Shown here piece by piece: positions 56,001 through 63,039 of a stretch of DNA of 64,000 nucleotides. The DNA is taken from NCBI RefSeq assembly GCF_030704305.1, contig NZ_CP131935.1:4836001-4900000 (forward strand), in the 5' to 3' direction. The notes below the pieces were generated by a model. It was not told where the DNA came from. It saw only the letters and a list, made by a program, of their open reading frames with translations, and made no database searches. Position numbers and translations under genes: made by a program. Each line of letters opens with the position of its first letter. Positions within the stretch are counted from its first letter, which is position 1. Origin of the DNA: Massilia sp. R2A-15. GTDB lineage: Bacteria; Pseudomonadota; Gammaproteobacteria; Burkholderiales; Burkholderiaceae_D.

Positions 56001-58100
56001 GGGCTGGCGTTCGGCCCGACCACGGTCACCGGCGCGCTTGGCGCCACTTCCCGCGGCGCGGTTAGCCAGACCGGGGCGCTGGCCGTGACGGGCACCAGCA
56101 ACATCGCCGCAGCGGGGCAAGCCGTCACGCTGAACGATGCCGGCAACGATTTCGGCGGCGCGGTGGCACTGTCCTCCTCGGCTGCCAAGGTGACCGACAA
56201 GAATCAATTGTCCATCTCCGCCCAGACCAGTGGCGGGCTGGACATCCACTCCGGCGCTCTGACGCTGGGCGCCACAGGCGTCACCGGCGACCTGAGTATG
56301 GTTGCCACCGGCGCAATCAGCCAGACCGGGGCGTTGTCGGTCACGGGCAACAGCAATATTTTGGCGACAGGCCAGGACGTTGCCTTGGCGATGGCGACCA
56401 ACGACTTCGGCGGAGGGTTAACCCTGGCCGCAGGCACCGCAACGATCAAGGATGCCAATGCCTTGGCGGCGCATCTGACTACCACGGGCGCCACCAGCCT
56501 GGCCAGCGCGACCGGTCTGACGGTGGACGGCAACAGCGGCTCCTTGGCCACCGACTCGTCAGGGCTCACGTTCGGCACGACAAAGGTCACAGGGGCGCTG
56601 GCAGCCGGTTCCCGCGGCGCAGTCGGCCAGACCGGATCGCTGACTGTGACCGGCGCCAGCAATATTGCCGCAGCAGGGCAAACCGTCGCCCTGAACGATG
56701 TCGGCAACGACTTCGGCGGCGCGCTGACCCTAGCCGCCGGCACCGCGACGATCAAGGATGCCAACGCCCTGGCGGCACACCTGGCCACCACCGGCGCGAC
56801 CAGCCTGACCAGCGTGGCCGGCTTGACGGTGGACGGTGGCAGCGGCGCGCTGACCACTGACTCGGCCGGGCTGGCGTTCGGCCCGACGACGGTCACAGGC
56901 GCGCTTGGCGCCACTTCCCGCGGCGCGGTCAGCCAGACCGGGGCGCTGGCCGTGACGGGCACCAGCAACATTGTGGCGTCAGGCCAGGACGTCTCCTTGG
57001 GAATGGCTACCAACGACTTCGGCGGCGCCCTGACCCTGGCGGCCAACACAGCAATGATCAAGGATGCCAACGTCTTGGCGGCGCATTTGAACACCACCGG
57101 CGCCACCAGCCTGTCCAGCGTCGCTGGCTTGACGGCGGACGGAAGCAGCGGCGCCCTGACCACTGACTCGGTCGGGCTGACGTTCGGCCCGACGACGGTC
57201 ACGGGCACGCTTGGCGCCACGTCCCGCGGCGCGGTCGCCCAAACCGGGGCGCTGGTCGTGACAGGCACCAGCAACATCGCCGCAACCGGTCAAGCCGTCA
57301 CGCTGAACGATGCCGGCAACGATTTCGGCGGCGACGTCACGCTCGCTGCAGACAGTGCAAAGCTGGCCGATAAAAATGCGCTTAGCTTCGCTTCTGCCGA
57401 CGTCACTGGCAACCTGCAGGCTGGCGCGAAGGGCGACGTCACCCAGAAGGGCATTGTGAAGGTCGGCGGCACCACTAGCATCGATACGACTGGCGCGGTC
57501 AACTTGGCCAACGCGGCCAACGACTTTGTCGGCGCCGTCAGCGCCACCGGCTCCAACGTCACGCTCAGGGACGCGAACCTGATCACGGTCGGCAAGATCA
57601 CGGCACCGCAGGTCGACCTGACGGCCGGCTACGGCCTGCAGATGACCGGAAGCGGCATCATCGATTCGCCGAAGGTCAGCCTGGCGCTGACGCAGTTCAC
57701 CGGCAGCGGCTCCATCGGCACGGCGACGCTTCCGTTCAAGGTCAAGGACAACGCCAACGTCACGCTCGGCGCCCTGACCCCGGCGGTTCCAGCGTTCTTC
57801 GGCGGCTCCGGCGTGCAGGTGTCGGTGACGAACGGCGTCGCGCTCAGGGAGTACTCCAGGGAGCTGGTCGCTCTGTACCTCGGCAACTCCAAGCCGTACA
57901 ACCGCGTGCTCGATGACTTCGTCAGCCAGAACATCGTATCGCTGTCGAAGATCCTGCGCGACGCCCAGAAGAAGGCCGACAGCAGCACCGACCTGATCGA
58001 CAACGGCATGCCGATCGACCTGACCGAACGCGCGGCCTATCCGCACGCCGGCTCGTTGAAGCTGAAGGAGCCCTGCAAGGACCGCAAGGACTGCAAGTAA
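47067..58100 (+). CDS. Giant two-partner secretion exoprotein (TpsA, FHA-like) with MBG/YDG and 102-residue repeats
   Basis: I start at ATG 47067, seven bases after TAAGGAA; ATGs at 47037 and 47061 fit less well. The 3677-residue product has a long basic signal region (cleavage near residue 65), then the TPS domain (about 66-200: GSQNAIINWQSFSIGAGEGV, SNGKVFLVNTAGVYFAPGAS) recognised by the transporter. Residues about 717-1631 are MBG/YDG-type domains with nine KVYDGTT-like motifs. A GGDWASAANWQGGALP motif follows near 1640. Residues about 1879-3400 are some sixteen copies of a repeat mostly 102 residues long. The end has C3670 and C3676, recalling the HMW1 anchor. It is probably a cell-surface adhesin. 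Confidence 0.93.
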   Translation: MSKSAQSNQAAQARGIRRFVPTSIKPIVVKLTRKLSVTYWPGRRRTVSATLLALLAGFVHSLAAASPTGERVVSGSAVVSRPNASTTLVTQGSQNAIINWQSFSIGAGEGVRFVQPSASAVALNRVVGNDPSRIFGSLSSNGKVFLVNTAGVYFAPGASVDVGGLVASSMRISDANFNAGNYKFEGGAGAGAVDNQGMLRGAFVVLAAPQVSNSGSIVTTGGSAALAAGGRVSLDIAGDKLVSLNVDAATANAAVVNSGSISADGGKVFMSAHSANAVLDTVINTSGVVRANSIGMRDGQIVIDGGNAGTVAVSGTLAASGAEAGAKGGSVAVLGDRVSLQTGANVDVSGDAGGGSARIGGDFHGAGALKTASQTQVEKGASINADAITSGNGGTVAVWSDQHTGFAGSISAKGGAQGGDGGFVETSGKRTLAFSGKVSTTAAHGTTGTLLLDPTDITISSDSSSSDPSTGTSILNSSDLSTALDNNNVIVDTVSGQSGSGNITVNDAVTWSQDYSLTLKAVANITVNQPITSNGGNGAINLNGDGAIVAGTLISGGGKINIAGNGGGSNRAGSVVGTSIVSNGGDVSVYSRGAVSTGSIHAGTGTITIDGQSDVAITGALTSGNSGTPPAIVVNAGSNSSAGSAGGGDITVSGSGSVNVAAGQYATLYTGSVAGSTGLTGLVGAGSGMFRYGSDANIRNFSADLTPGVSAVYREQPTVTIPGSSISMFYGTAVPALSPLPTGLVNGDTNAQALSGALTLSVGGSTSSSGLPTVGAHPVTASGISDQLGYHVDYALNTLNVQPKALSMSGLSVPASKVYDGSTTAVVSGAPTLAVSEAIYSGSGSDGKSYIGDVVALSGTASGTYNSKNVVGASSVTFGGLTLAGADASNYILTLQPALAATITPAPLTATATAPNKVYDGTTVATPTFSITAGLAGTETVNVIGSASFNTKDVATANVVTVNSVSLTDGANGGLASNYSIASGQTAAATITPAVLTASVSAPDKVYDATTTAAAPLITVTAGLVGGETVAVSSTTANFNSKDVLSANQVTVNGIALADGTNGGLASNYSLATSATATAHIIPKALTATITAPNKAYDGTTAATPTVAITGGFVGTETVSVASGTASFNSKDVLTATTVTLNSATLADGSNGGIGSNYSIAPGATTNANITPATLSASVSAPDKVYDGTVVAAPVVTLTGGLVAGESLGVSATGSFNSKNVLDAHQVTVDNFTLADGAGGGMTSNYYLPAVGTAVAHITPKGLSASFTATDKTYDGTTAAVPTVAITGGFVGTETVSLTGSAASFNSKDVLTANTVTLDNATLADGANGGLASNYSIASGATTTAHITPAVLTATVSAPDKVYDATTAAAPVVTLTGGFVAGETVVVSGAIGSFNTSDVLTANQVTVDSISLANGGGGGLASNYSLSAGQVILGTQITPKTLSMSGLSVPASKVYDANTAALVSGTATLQAAEAPGAGTSADGKPYIGDGAAIVGTPVGTYNSQNVADASSVTYSGLTLAGPKMANYTLAIQAPSAATISQAHITSVSSLLSADKVYDGNTTAALNSAGAVFNGVVAGDVLAIAGGTANFSDRNVGAGKTVSISGFTLAGTTASNYTLDNNTATTTNSITRLPSVTYIGASGGDWASAANWQGGALPDAANVAKVVIPAGKTVNFTNAVIPLAGSVQLDNIEGGGTLNVGGGALTVAQALNAGGYSQTGGAVLADSMTGASFSQTGGTLNVAHSLNTDSYAQSGGSTAAGSATANTLFNQTGGTLAVTGALDIQQAAGTVSLGDLTAGTVAIGGGAGVRQADGTAVAVQDGITLATGAGDVSLGNANNAIDKVTVDSVNNFALATNGGLTFVRATVGGAMDVVAGGPVSQTGALSVSGASNIAASGQDVSLGMATNDFGGALTLTAGTAAIKDANALTAHLSTTGATSLASATGLIVDGTSGALTTDSASLAFGPTTVIGALGATSRGAVSQTGALSVSGASNITASGQHVSLGMASNDFGGALTLAADTATINANTLTVHLNTTGAASLASVTGLAVDGSSGALTTDSAGLAFGPTTVTGALGATSRGAVSQTGALSVSGATNIAAAGHDVSLGMATNDFGGALTLAAGTAAIKDANALTAHLTTTGATSLASVTGLAVDGASGSLATDSAGLAFGPTTVTGALGATSRGAVSQTGKLSVSGASNIAASGQDVSLGMATNDFGGALTLAAGTATIKDANTLAAHLTTTGATSLASVTGLAVDGSSGALTTDSAGLAFGPTTVTGALGATSRGAVSQTGALAVTGTSNVAASGQDVSLGMASNDFGGALTLTAGTATIKDANALTAHLTTTGATSLASITGLAVDGSSGALSTDSAGLAFGPTTVTGALGATSRGAVSQTGKLSVSGASNIAASGQDVSLGMATNDFGGALTLTAGTATIKDANALAAHLTTTGATSLASVTSLAVDGSSGALTTDSAGLAFGATTVTGALGATSRGAVSQTGALAVTGTSNIAASGQDVSLAMATNDFRGALTLAAGTAAIKDANNLTAHLTTTGATSLASVTSLAVDGSSGALTTDSVGLAFGPTAVSGTLGATSRGAVSQTGALSVSGLSNIAAAGQDVSLGMATNDFGGALTLAAGAAAIKDTNALTAHLTTTGATSLTSVAGLTVDGSSGALTTDSASLAFGPTSVIGTLGATSRGAVSQTGALSVSGLSNISAAGQDVSLGMATNDFGGALILAAGTAAIKDANSLTAHLTTTGATSLASVTGLAVDGSSGALTTDSAGLAFGPTTVSGALGATSRGAVSQTGALSVSGATNIAASGQDVSLGMATNDFGGALTLAAGAAAIKDANALTAHLTTTGATSLASVTGLAVDGASGSLATDSAGLAFGPTTVTGALGATSRGAVSQTGKLSVSGASNIAASGQDVSLGMATNDFGGALTLAAGTATIKDANTLAAHLTTTGATSLASVTGLAVDGSSGALTTDSAGLAFGPTTVTGALGATSRGAVSQTGALAVTGTSNIAAAGQAVTLNDAGNDFGGAVALSSSAAKVTDKNQLSISAQTSGGLDIHSGALTLGATGVTGDLSMVATGAISQTGALSVTGNSNILATGQDVALAMATNDFGGGLTLAAGTATIKDANALAAHLTTTGATSLASATGLTVDGNSGSLATDSSGLTFGTTKVTGALAAGSRGAVGQTGSLTVTGASNIAAAGQTVALNDVGNDFGGALTLAAGTATIKDANALAAHLATTGATSLTSVAGLTVDGGSGALTTDSAGLAFGPTTVTGALGATSRGAVSQTGALAVTGTSNIVASGQDVSLGMATNDFGGALTLAANTAMIKDANVLAAHLNTTGATSLSSVAGLTADGSSGALTTDSVGLTFGPTTVTGTLGATSRGAVAQTGALVVTGTSNIAATGQAVTLNDAGNDFGGDVTLAADSAKLADKNALSFASADVTGNLQAGAKGDVTQKGIVKVGGTTSIDTTGAVNLANAANDFVGAVSATGSNVTLRDANLITVGKITAPQVDLTAGYGLQMTGSGIIDSPKVSLALTQFTGSGSIGTATLPFKVKDNANVTLGALTPAVPAFFGGSGVQVSVTNGVALREYSRELVALYLGNSKPYNRVLDDFVSQNIVSLSKILRDAQKKADSSTDLIDNGMPIDLTERAAYPHAGSLKLKEPCKDRKDCK
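49459..51960 (+). repeat. MBG/YDG domain repeats in the exoprotein gene
   Basis: Nine units each carry a KVYDGTT-like motif (variants KAYDGTT, KTYDGTT, KVYDATT, KVYDANT) and an ASNYS/GLASNYSIA end. Most are about 85 codons long. They resemble the MBG/YDG beta-rich stalk modules of other bacterial adhesins and show far more base divergence than the array that follows. Confidence 0.8.
52701..57330 (+). repeat. 306-bp tandem repeat array in the exoprotein gene
   Basis: Aligning on the AGCCAGACCGG segment, units begin at 52701, 53007, 53310, 53616, 53922, 54228, 54534, 54840, 55146, 55452, 55758, 56064, 56319, 56625, 56931 and 57237. All spacings are 306 bp except one of 303 and one of 255. Each encodes about 102 residues (SQTGALSVSGASNIAASGQD, then VSLGMATNDFGGALTLAAG, ending GALGATSRGAV). 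Base identity between units is very high; units at both ends are more diverged. Confidence 0.92.
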
Positions 58101-58107
58101 GGCGATG

Positions 58108-58200
58108 GCGGGGCCGGCTGCGGCCGGTCCCATGCCCGCTGCCGGTTCCGCCGGACTTTGACCGCATCACCCGAACGGGGCGCAGGCCGGCCCCGCATTT
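58108..58200 (+). terminator. Possible terminator after the exoprotein gene
   Basis: GCGGGGCCGGC (58108-58118) is fully complementary to GCCGGCCCCGC (58186-58196), which is followed by ATTTT. The 67-base loop can hold smaller hairpins. The stop codon of the exoprotein is just upstream. Confidence 0.5.
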
Positions 58201-58234
58201 TCAGTTTTGAACAGGCGCCGACGCGCCCCAATAC

Positions 58235-59500
58235 ATGAACAGCAACGACAGCTACGACGACAGCGACGCCACCCGGCTAGTCGGCCGGCCGGCCGCGGCG
58301 GCCATGGCGCCGGACCCGCAGGCAAGCGACCCGACACCGGCGCAACTGCAGGCGCTGGCCGGCATGAATCCACTGGTCGCATGCGCCAGCGCCTTGCTGG
58401 CGGCCGTGCCGCGCATCCGCGCCACGGTGGTCCACCCTGATCCGGGCGGACTGCGCGAAAGCCTGCTGCTGCAGATCGCGCAGTTCGAACGGGCGGCCCG
58501 CGCGCGCGGCGTCACGCCCGAGGCGATCATGGTGGCGCGCTACGCGCTGGCCACGACGATCGACGAAACCGTGGCCGGCACGCCGTGGGGCGGCAACGCC
58601 GACTGGGTCCAGCGCAGCCTGCTGGTGACGCTGCACCAGGAGGCCTGGGGCGGCGAGAAGTTCTACCAGTTGCTCAACAAGCTGGCCGAAGACCCGCGCC
58701 GCAATATCGACCTGCTCGAACTGCTGTACGTGTGCCTGTGTCTGGGCTTCGAAGGCCGCTTTCGCGTGCTCGATAACGGCCGCGCCCAGCTCGACGCCCT
58801 GCGCGAGCGCCTCGCCGACATGATTCGCACCCAGCGCGGACCGGTCGAGCCGGAGCTGAGCGCGCAGTGGCGTGGCGAGCGTACCGAGGTGGGCAAGTCC
58901 GGCACCATGGTGGCGCTGTGGGCCGGCGGCGCAGTGACCGCGCTGCTGCTGTTCGGCGTCTGGCTGTGGCTGTCCTTCTCGCTGAACCGCACTTCCGACG
59001 CGCTGGCTTTCGGCGCCCTTCAGGTCAACCATCCGGTGGCGCAGGTACGCGCGGCGCCGCCAAGCCAGCCGTTGTTGTCGCGCTTCCTGGCGCCCGAAAT
59101 CGCCCAGGGGCTGGTGGAAGTGACCGACACCGCTGGCGAAAGCCGGGTGCTGTTGCGCGGGAACGACCTGTTCGAATCGGGCAGCGCGGCCATCCAGCCG
59201 GCGTTCGCCCCGATCGTCGAGCGGGTTGCCGCCGCCCTCAACTCCGTCGGCGGGCGCGTCACCGTGACCGGCCACACCGACGACCAGCCGATCCGCAGCG
59301 CGCGCTTCCCGTCGAACTGGAAGCTGTCGCAAGAGCGCGCCCAGTCGGTGCTGCGCCAGATGTCGACGGTGGTGAAGGATCCTGCGCGCATGAGCGCCGA
59401 AGGCCGCGCCGACCAGGAGCCGCTGCAGCCGAACGACTCCGAAGCGCACCGCGCGCGCAACCGCCGCGTCGAAATCATCCTGCGCCACGCAGGCGCCTGA
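58235..59500 (+). CDS. tssL: Type VI secretion TssL (DotU) with C-terminal OmpA domain
   Basis: The 421-residue product joins a cytoplasmic DotU domain (about 40-200: NPLVACASALLAAVPRIRAT, ARYALATTIDETVAGTPWGG, LLYVCLCLGFEGRFRVLDNG), one membrane helix (about 224-249) and a periplasmic OmpA-like domain (about 310-418) with GHTDDQPI and RARNRRVEIIL, which binds peptidoglycan. TssL, TssM and TssJ form the T6SS membrane complex. This extended TssL carries its own cell-wall anchor. tssM follows after 14 bases. Confidence 0.95.
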   Translation: MNSNDSYDDSDATRLVGRPAAAAMAPDPQASDPTPAQLQALAGMNPLVACASALLAAVPRIRATVVHPDPGGLRESLLLQIAQFERAARARGVTPEAIMVARYALATTIDETVAGTPWGGNADWVQRSLLVTLHQEAWGGEKFYQLLNKLAEDPRRNIDLLELLYVCLCLGFEGRFRVLDNGRAQLDALRERLADMIRTQRGPVEPELSAQWRGERTEVGKSGTMVALWAGGAVTALLLFGVWLWLSFSLNRTSDALAFGALQVNHPVAQVRAAPPSQPLLSRFLAPEIAQGLVEVTDTAGESRVLLRGNDLFESGSAAIQPAFAPIVERVAAALNSVGGRVTVTGHTDDQPIRSARFPSNWKLSQERAQSVLRQMSTVVKDPARMSAEGRADQEPLQPNDSEAHRARNRRVEIILRHAGA

Positions 59501-59514
59501 GGGGGATCGCAGCC

Positions 59515-62500
59515 ATGAAAAAGATCCTTACCCATCGCTGGTTCCTCGGCGGCCTCGGCGTGCTGGCGCTGGTGCTGCTGGTGCTGCTGGTCGGCGACCT
59601 GGTGGCGTTCGCCGATAACCGCCCGCTCGAAACGCGCCGCGCGCGCGTGATCGCCTCGCTGGTGCTGGTGGCCGCCTGGATTATCTACGAGGCGGCGCGC
59701 GTGCTGTTGCTGCGGCGCGCCAACCGCAAGATGCTCGACCAGATGGCGGCCGGCCCCGAGGACGAGGGCGAGCGGCGCTCGCGCGAGGAGCTGGCGCAGC
59801 TGCGCGAGCGCTTCGAGCAGGCCTCCGCGGTGCTCAGCAAGGTACGTTCCAATGGCGGTGGCGGTCGCCAGTACATGGTGCGCATGCCCTGGTATATGTT
59901 CATCGGCGCGCCGGGCTCCGGCAAGACCACGGCGCTGACCCGCTCCGGGCTGCGCTTCCCGCTGGCCGAAGGCGGCAACGTCGAGGCCATCAAGGGCGTG
60001 GGCGGCACCCGCAACTGCGACTGGTGGTTCACCGACGAAGCGGTGTTCCTCGACACCGCGGGACGCTACACGACGCAGGACAGCGAGCAGAAGGTCGACG
60101 CGGCGGCCTGGCAGGGATTCCTCGCGCTGCTGACCAAATTCCGCCCGGGCAGCCCACTCAACGGCGCGATCGTCACGCTGTCGCTGTCGGACCTGCTGAC
60201 CCAGGACGAGGCGCAGCGCAACGCCTATGCAGCGGCCGTGCGCAGCCGCGTCGCCGAACTGTACGAGCGGCTCGGCACCCGCTTTCCGCTGTACCTGGTC
60301 GTCACCAAGGCCGACCTGCTGGCCGGCTTCTCCGAATACTTCGCCGACCTCGGTCAGGAGGAGCGCGCCCAGGTGTGGGGCGTGACCTTCCCCTACCGCG
60401 AAGCCGCCGTGGCCGGATTCAATTTTGCGCAAGCCTTCGACAGTGCCTTCGGCGGCCTGGAACGGCGCCTCAATGCGGGGCTGGCCGAACGCATGCAGGC
60501 CGAGCGCGATCCGCAGCGGCGCGCGGCGATCTTCGGCTTTCCGCAGCAGTTCAGTCTCGCCGGCCCGCTGGTCACGCAATTCATCGACCAGGCCTTCGAG
60601 TCGAGCCGCTTCGCCCAGCCGCCGCTGCTGCGCGGCGTGTACTTCACCAGCGGCACCCAGGAGGGCACGCCGCTCGACCGGGTGCTGGGCAGCCTGGCCC
60701 GGTCGCTCGGACTGGCGCGCAAGGTGCTGGCTCCCCCGGCGGCAAGCGGGAAAAGCTATTTCCTGATGCGCGTGCTGCGCGACGTGGTGTTCCCGGAGGC
60801 AGGCCTGGCCGGCTTCAACGCGCGCCGCGCGCAGCGGCGGCAGTGGATGGTGCGCGGCGGCCTGGCCGCGATGGCGCTGCTGACGGCCGGCCTGCTGGTC
60901 GCCTGGGGCGTCAGCTACAGCGGCAACGCCGCGCTGGTCAAGCAGGACGCCGCCCGCCTTGCGGTGGTGCAGGCCGAAGCGGCGGCGCTGCCCGCGCCGC
61001 GCGCCGACGACCTGGCGCAGGCGCTGCCGCTGCTGAACGACGCGCGCGAGCTGCCGTGGGCCTACGCCGAACGCGCGCGGCCGGTGCCGCTGTCGCTGAC
61101 CTTCGGCCTCTTCCAGGGCGACAAGCTGGGCGAGCAGGCGATCGTCGCCTATCGCCGCCTGCTGCGCGACGCCCTTCTGGCGCGCGTGTCGCTGCGGCTG
61201 GAGCAGCAGATCAAAGAACCGCCGAACAACGAGATCCTGTACGAAGCGCTGAAAACCTACCTGATGCTGCACGACGACAAGCGGCTCGATCCGGAAGCGG
61301 TGGAAGCATGGGTGGTGGCCGACTGGGGACCGCGCCTGGGCCGCATCGAGGGGCGCGACAGCCGCGCAGACCTTGCCGGCCATATCCGCGCCGCGCTGGA
61401 GCGCCGTCCGCTGGAGCTGCCCGCGCCGCCGAACCAGGAGCTGGTGGCCTCGGCGCGCCGCCAGCTGGCCGCCAGTTCGCTGGCCGACCGCGTCTACAGC
61501 CGCATCAAGCTGCTCGGCACCGGCCCCGAGATCGCGCCGTTCCGGCTGTCCGAGGCGACCGGTCCGGCCGGCGCGCAGGTGCTGGCGCGTGCGTCCGGCG
61601 AGCCCTTGTCGGCGCCGTTCCCGGCCCTGTACACGCGCGACGGCTACCTGAAAAGCTTCAAGGCGCAAGCCGAAAAAGTGGCGGCGCAGATGGGCGCGGA
61701 GGAGCGGTGGGTGCTGGGCGACCAGGCCGCCACCGCCACGCCCGCCGCGCGCGCCGGCCTGGTGGCCGAAGTGAAGCGGCGCTATCTAGAGGACTATGCC
61801 CGTGAATGGGACAAGCTGCTGGCCGACATTCGCCTCAAGCCGTCGGGCGGCCTGGCCGACACCGTGCTGTATGCGCGTGTGCTGAGCGGGCCCGACTCGC
61901 CGCTGCGCAAGCTGGTGGCGGCGGTGGGCCAGGAGACCACGCTGGCCGCCGACAAGGGCGCCGCCGAGAAGGCCCAGGACGCGATTGCGGGCGCGGCGCG
62001 CAGCCAGGTCCTCGAATCGGCGCGCCGCGTGGTCGGCAGCGTGCTTGGCAGCGCGGCGCCGGCGATTGCGGCGCCCACCGCCGTGGCCGCGCCAGAACTG
62101 CGCGTCGACCAGCACTTCGAGCCGATCCGGCGCATGGCCGGCGCTCCGGTCGATGCGCTGCTGGCGCGCCTGGGCGACTTCTACCAAGAACTGAGCGCGC
62201 TCGAGAGCGGCCTGCGCGGCGGCAGTGCACCGGTGCAGGGCATCGCATCAGCTGAAAAACTCAAGGCCGACGCGGCCGGCCTGCCGCCGCCGCTGGCCGG
62301 CATCATCGGCTCGCTGCTGGTCAGCTCCAGCGGGCAGGCTGCCGCGGCCGGCGGCAAGACGCTCGAAGCGGGCGCGCAGGGAGCCTCGGCGTTCTGCGAC
62401 AAGGCCGTCAGCGGGCGCTACCCATTCGTCAAGTCGGCCCAGGCCGAAGTGACCACCGAGGACTTCGCCGCGGTGTTCGCGCCGGGCGGGGACCTGGACA

Positions 62501-63039
62501 AGTACTTCCAGGCCAACCTGGCCAGCCAGGTCGACATGGCGGGCGCCAGCTGGCGCGCGCGGCCGGGCGCTCAAGGCGCCGCCACCATTTCGGCCGCCAC
62601 CTTGCGCCAGTTCCAGAACGCCGACACGGTGCGCAAGGCTTTCTTCCGCGGCGGCCAGCCCGCTGCTTCGGCCGACCTGGTGCTGGTGGCGGCCGATGGC
62701 GGGGGCGCGGTATTCGACTACGACGGCGAGCAGACCAAGCTCGCGCCGGGGCAGGGCGCGATCCGCCTCAAGTGGCCGGCCCAACGTCCAGCCGCGCAAG
62801 CGAAACTGTCGCCGGCCGGCGGCGGCGCGCAGGTCGTCGGCGAAGGCAACTGGGCGCTGTTCCGGCTGTTCGACAAGGCGCAGCTCGAGCCGGGCGCGAC
62901 GCCAGAGCGGCTGCGCCTGAACTACCAGGTCGACGGCAAGAAGCTGGTGCTGGAACTGCGCGCCAGCAGCGTACTCAATCCGTTCCGCTTGGGCGCGCTG
63001 GAGAGCTTCCAGTGCCCCGGCCGCAGGAAGGGGGCTTGA
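59515..63039 (+). CDS. tssM: Type VI secretion TssM (IcmF)
   Basis: I start at ATG 59515 behind GAGGGGG; the longer frame to the left is a shadow of tssL. The 1174-residue product has two N-terminal membrane helices (about 8-27 and 44-62), a cytoplasmic NTPase domain with Walker A GAPGSGKT (131-138) and FLDTAGRY with D180, a third helix (about 445-465: GGLAAMALLTAGLLVAWGVS), and a large periplasmic part ending with the ImcF/DUF1215 regions. TssM spans the envelope and contacts TssJ. Walker A is intact, so nucleotide binding is likely. Its stop overlaps the tagF start by one base (TGATG). Confidence 0.95.
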   Translation: MKKILTHRWFLGGLGVLALVLLVLLVGDLVAFADNRPLETRRARVIASLVLVAAWIIYEAARVLLLRRANRKMLDQMAAGPEDEGERRSREELAQLRERFEQASAVLSKVRSNGGGGRQYMVRMPWYMFIGAPGSGKTTALTRSGLRFPLAEGGNVEAIKGVGGTRNCDWWFTDEAVFLDTAGRYTTQDSEQKVDAAAWQGFLALLTKFRPGSPLNGAIVTLSLSDLLTQDEAQRNAYAAAVRSRVAELYERLGTRFPLYLVVTKADLLAGFSEYFADLGQEERAQVWGVTFPYREAAVAGFNFAQAFDSAFGGLERRLNAGLAERMQAERDPQRRAAIFGFPQQFSLAGPLVTQFIDQAFESSRFAQPPLLRGVYFTSGTQEGTPLDRVLGSLARSLGLARKVLAPPAASGKSYFLMRVLRDVVFPEAGLAGFNARRAQRRQWMVRGGLAAMALLTAGLLVAWGVSYSGNAALVKQDAARLAVVQAEAAALPAPRADDLAQALPLLNDARELPWAYAERARPVPLSLTFGLFQGDKLGEQAIVAYRRLLRDALLARVSLRLEQQIKEPPNNEILYEALKTYLMLHDDKRLDPEAVEAWVVADWGPRLGRIEGRDSRADLAGHIRAALERRPLELPAPPNQELVASARRQLAASSLADRVYSRIKLLGTGPEIAPFRLSEATGPAGAQVLARASGEPLSAPFPALYTRDGYLKSFKAQAEKVAAQMGAEERWVLGDQAATATPAARAGLVAEVKRRYLEDYAREWDKLLADIRLKPSGGLADTVLYARVLSGPDSPLRKLVAAVGQETTLAADKGAAEKAQDAIAGAARSQVLESARRVVGSVLGSAAPAIAAPTAVAAPELRVDQHFEPIRRMAGAPVDALLARLGDFYQELSALESGLRGGSAPVQGIASAEKLKADAAGLPPPLAGIIGSLLVSSSGQAAAAGGKTLEAGAQGASAFCDKAVSGRYPFVKSAQAEVTTEDFAAVFAPGGDLDKYFQANLASQVDMAGASWRARPGAQGAATISAATLRQFQNADTVRKAFFRGGQPAASADLVLVAADGGGAVFDYDGEQTKLAPGQGAIRLKWPAQRPAAQAKLSPAGGGAQVVGEGNWALFRLFDKAQLEPGATPERLRLNYQVDGKKLVLELRASSVLNPFRLGALESFQCPGRRKGA

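Noticed and set aside
52313..56200. 1295-codon open frame on the minus strand
   Set aside because: It runs antisense through the 306-bp repeat array. Each unit has the same length and codon bias, so the complementary frame stays open by repetition. It has no start context and no recognisable domain.
56204..57277. 357-codon minus-strand frame
   Set aside because: It is a continuation of the same antisense repeat effect in the exoprotein gene.
58867..59514. Upstream extension of the tssM frame
   Set aside because: It overlaps tssL in another frame and is shadow sequence; the ATG at 59515 has a good ribosome-binding site and the conserved N-terminal membrane helices.
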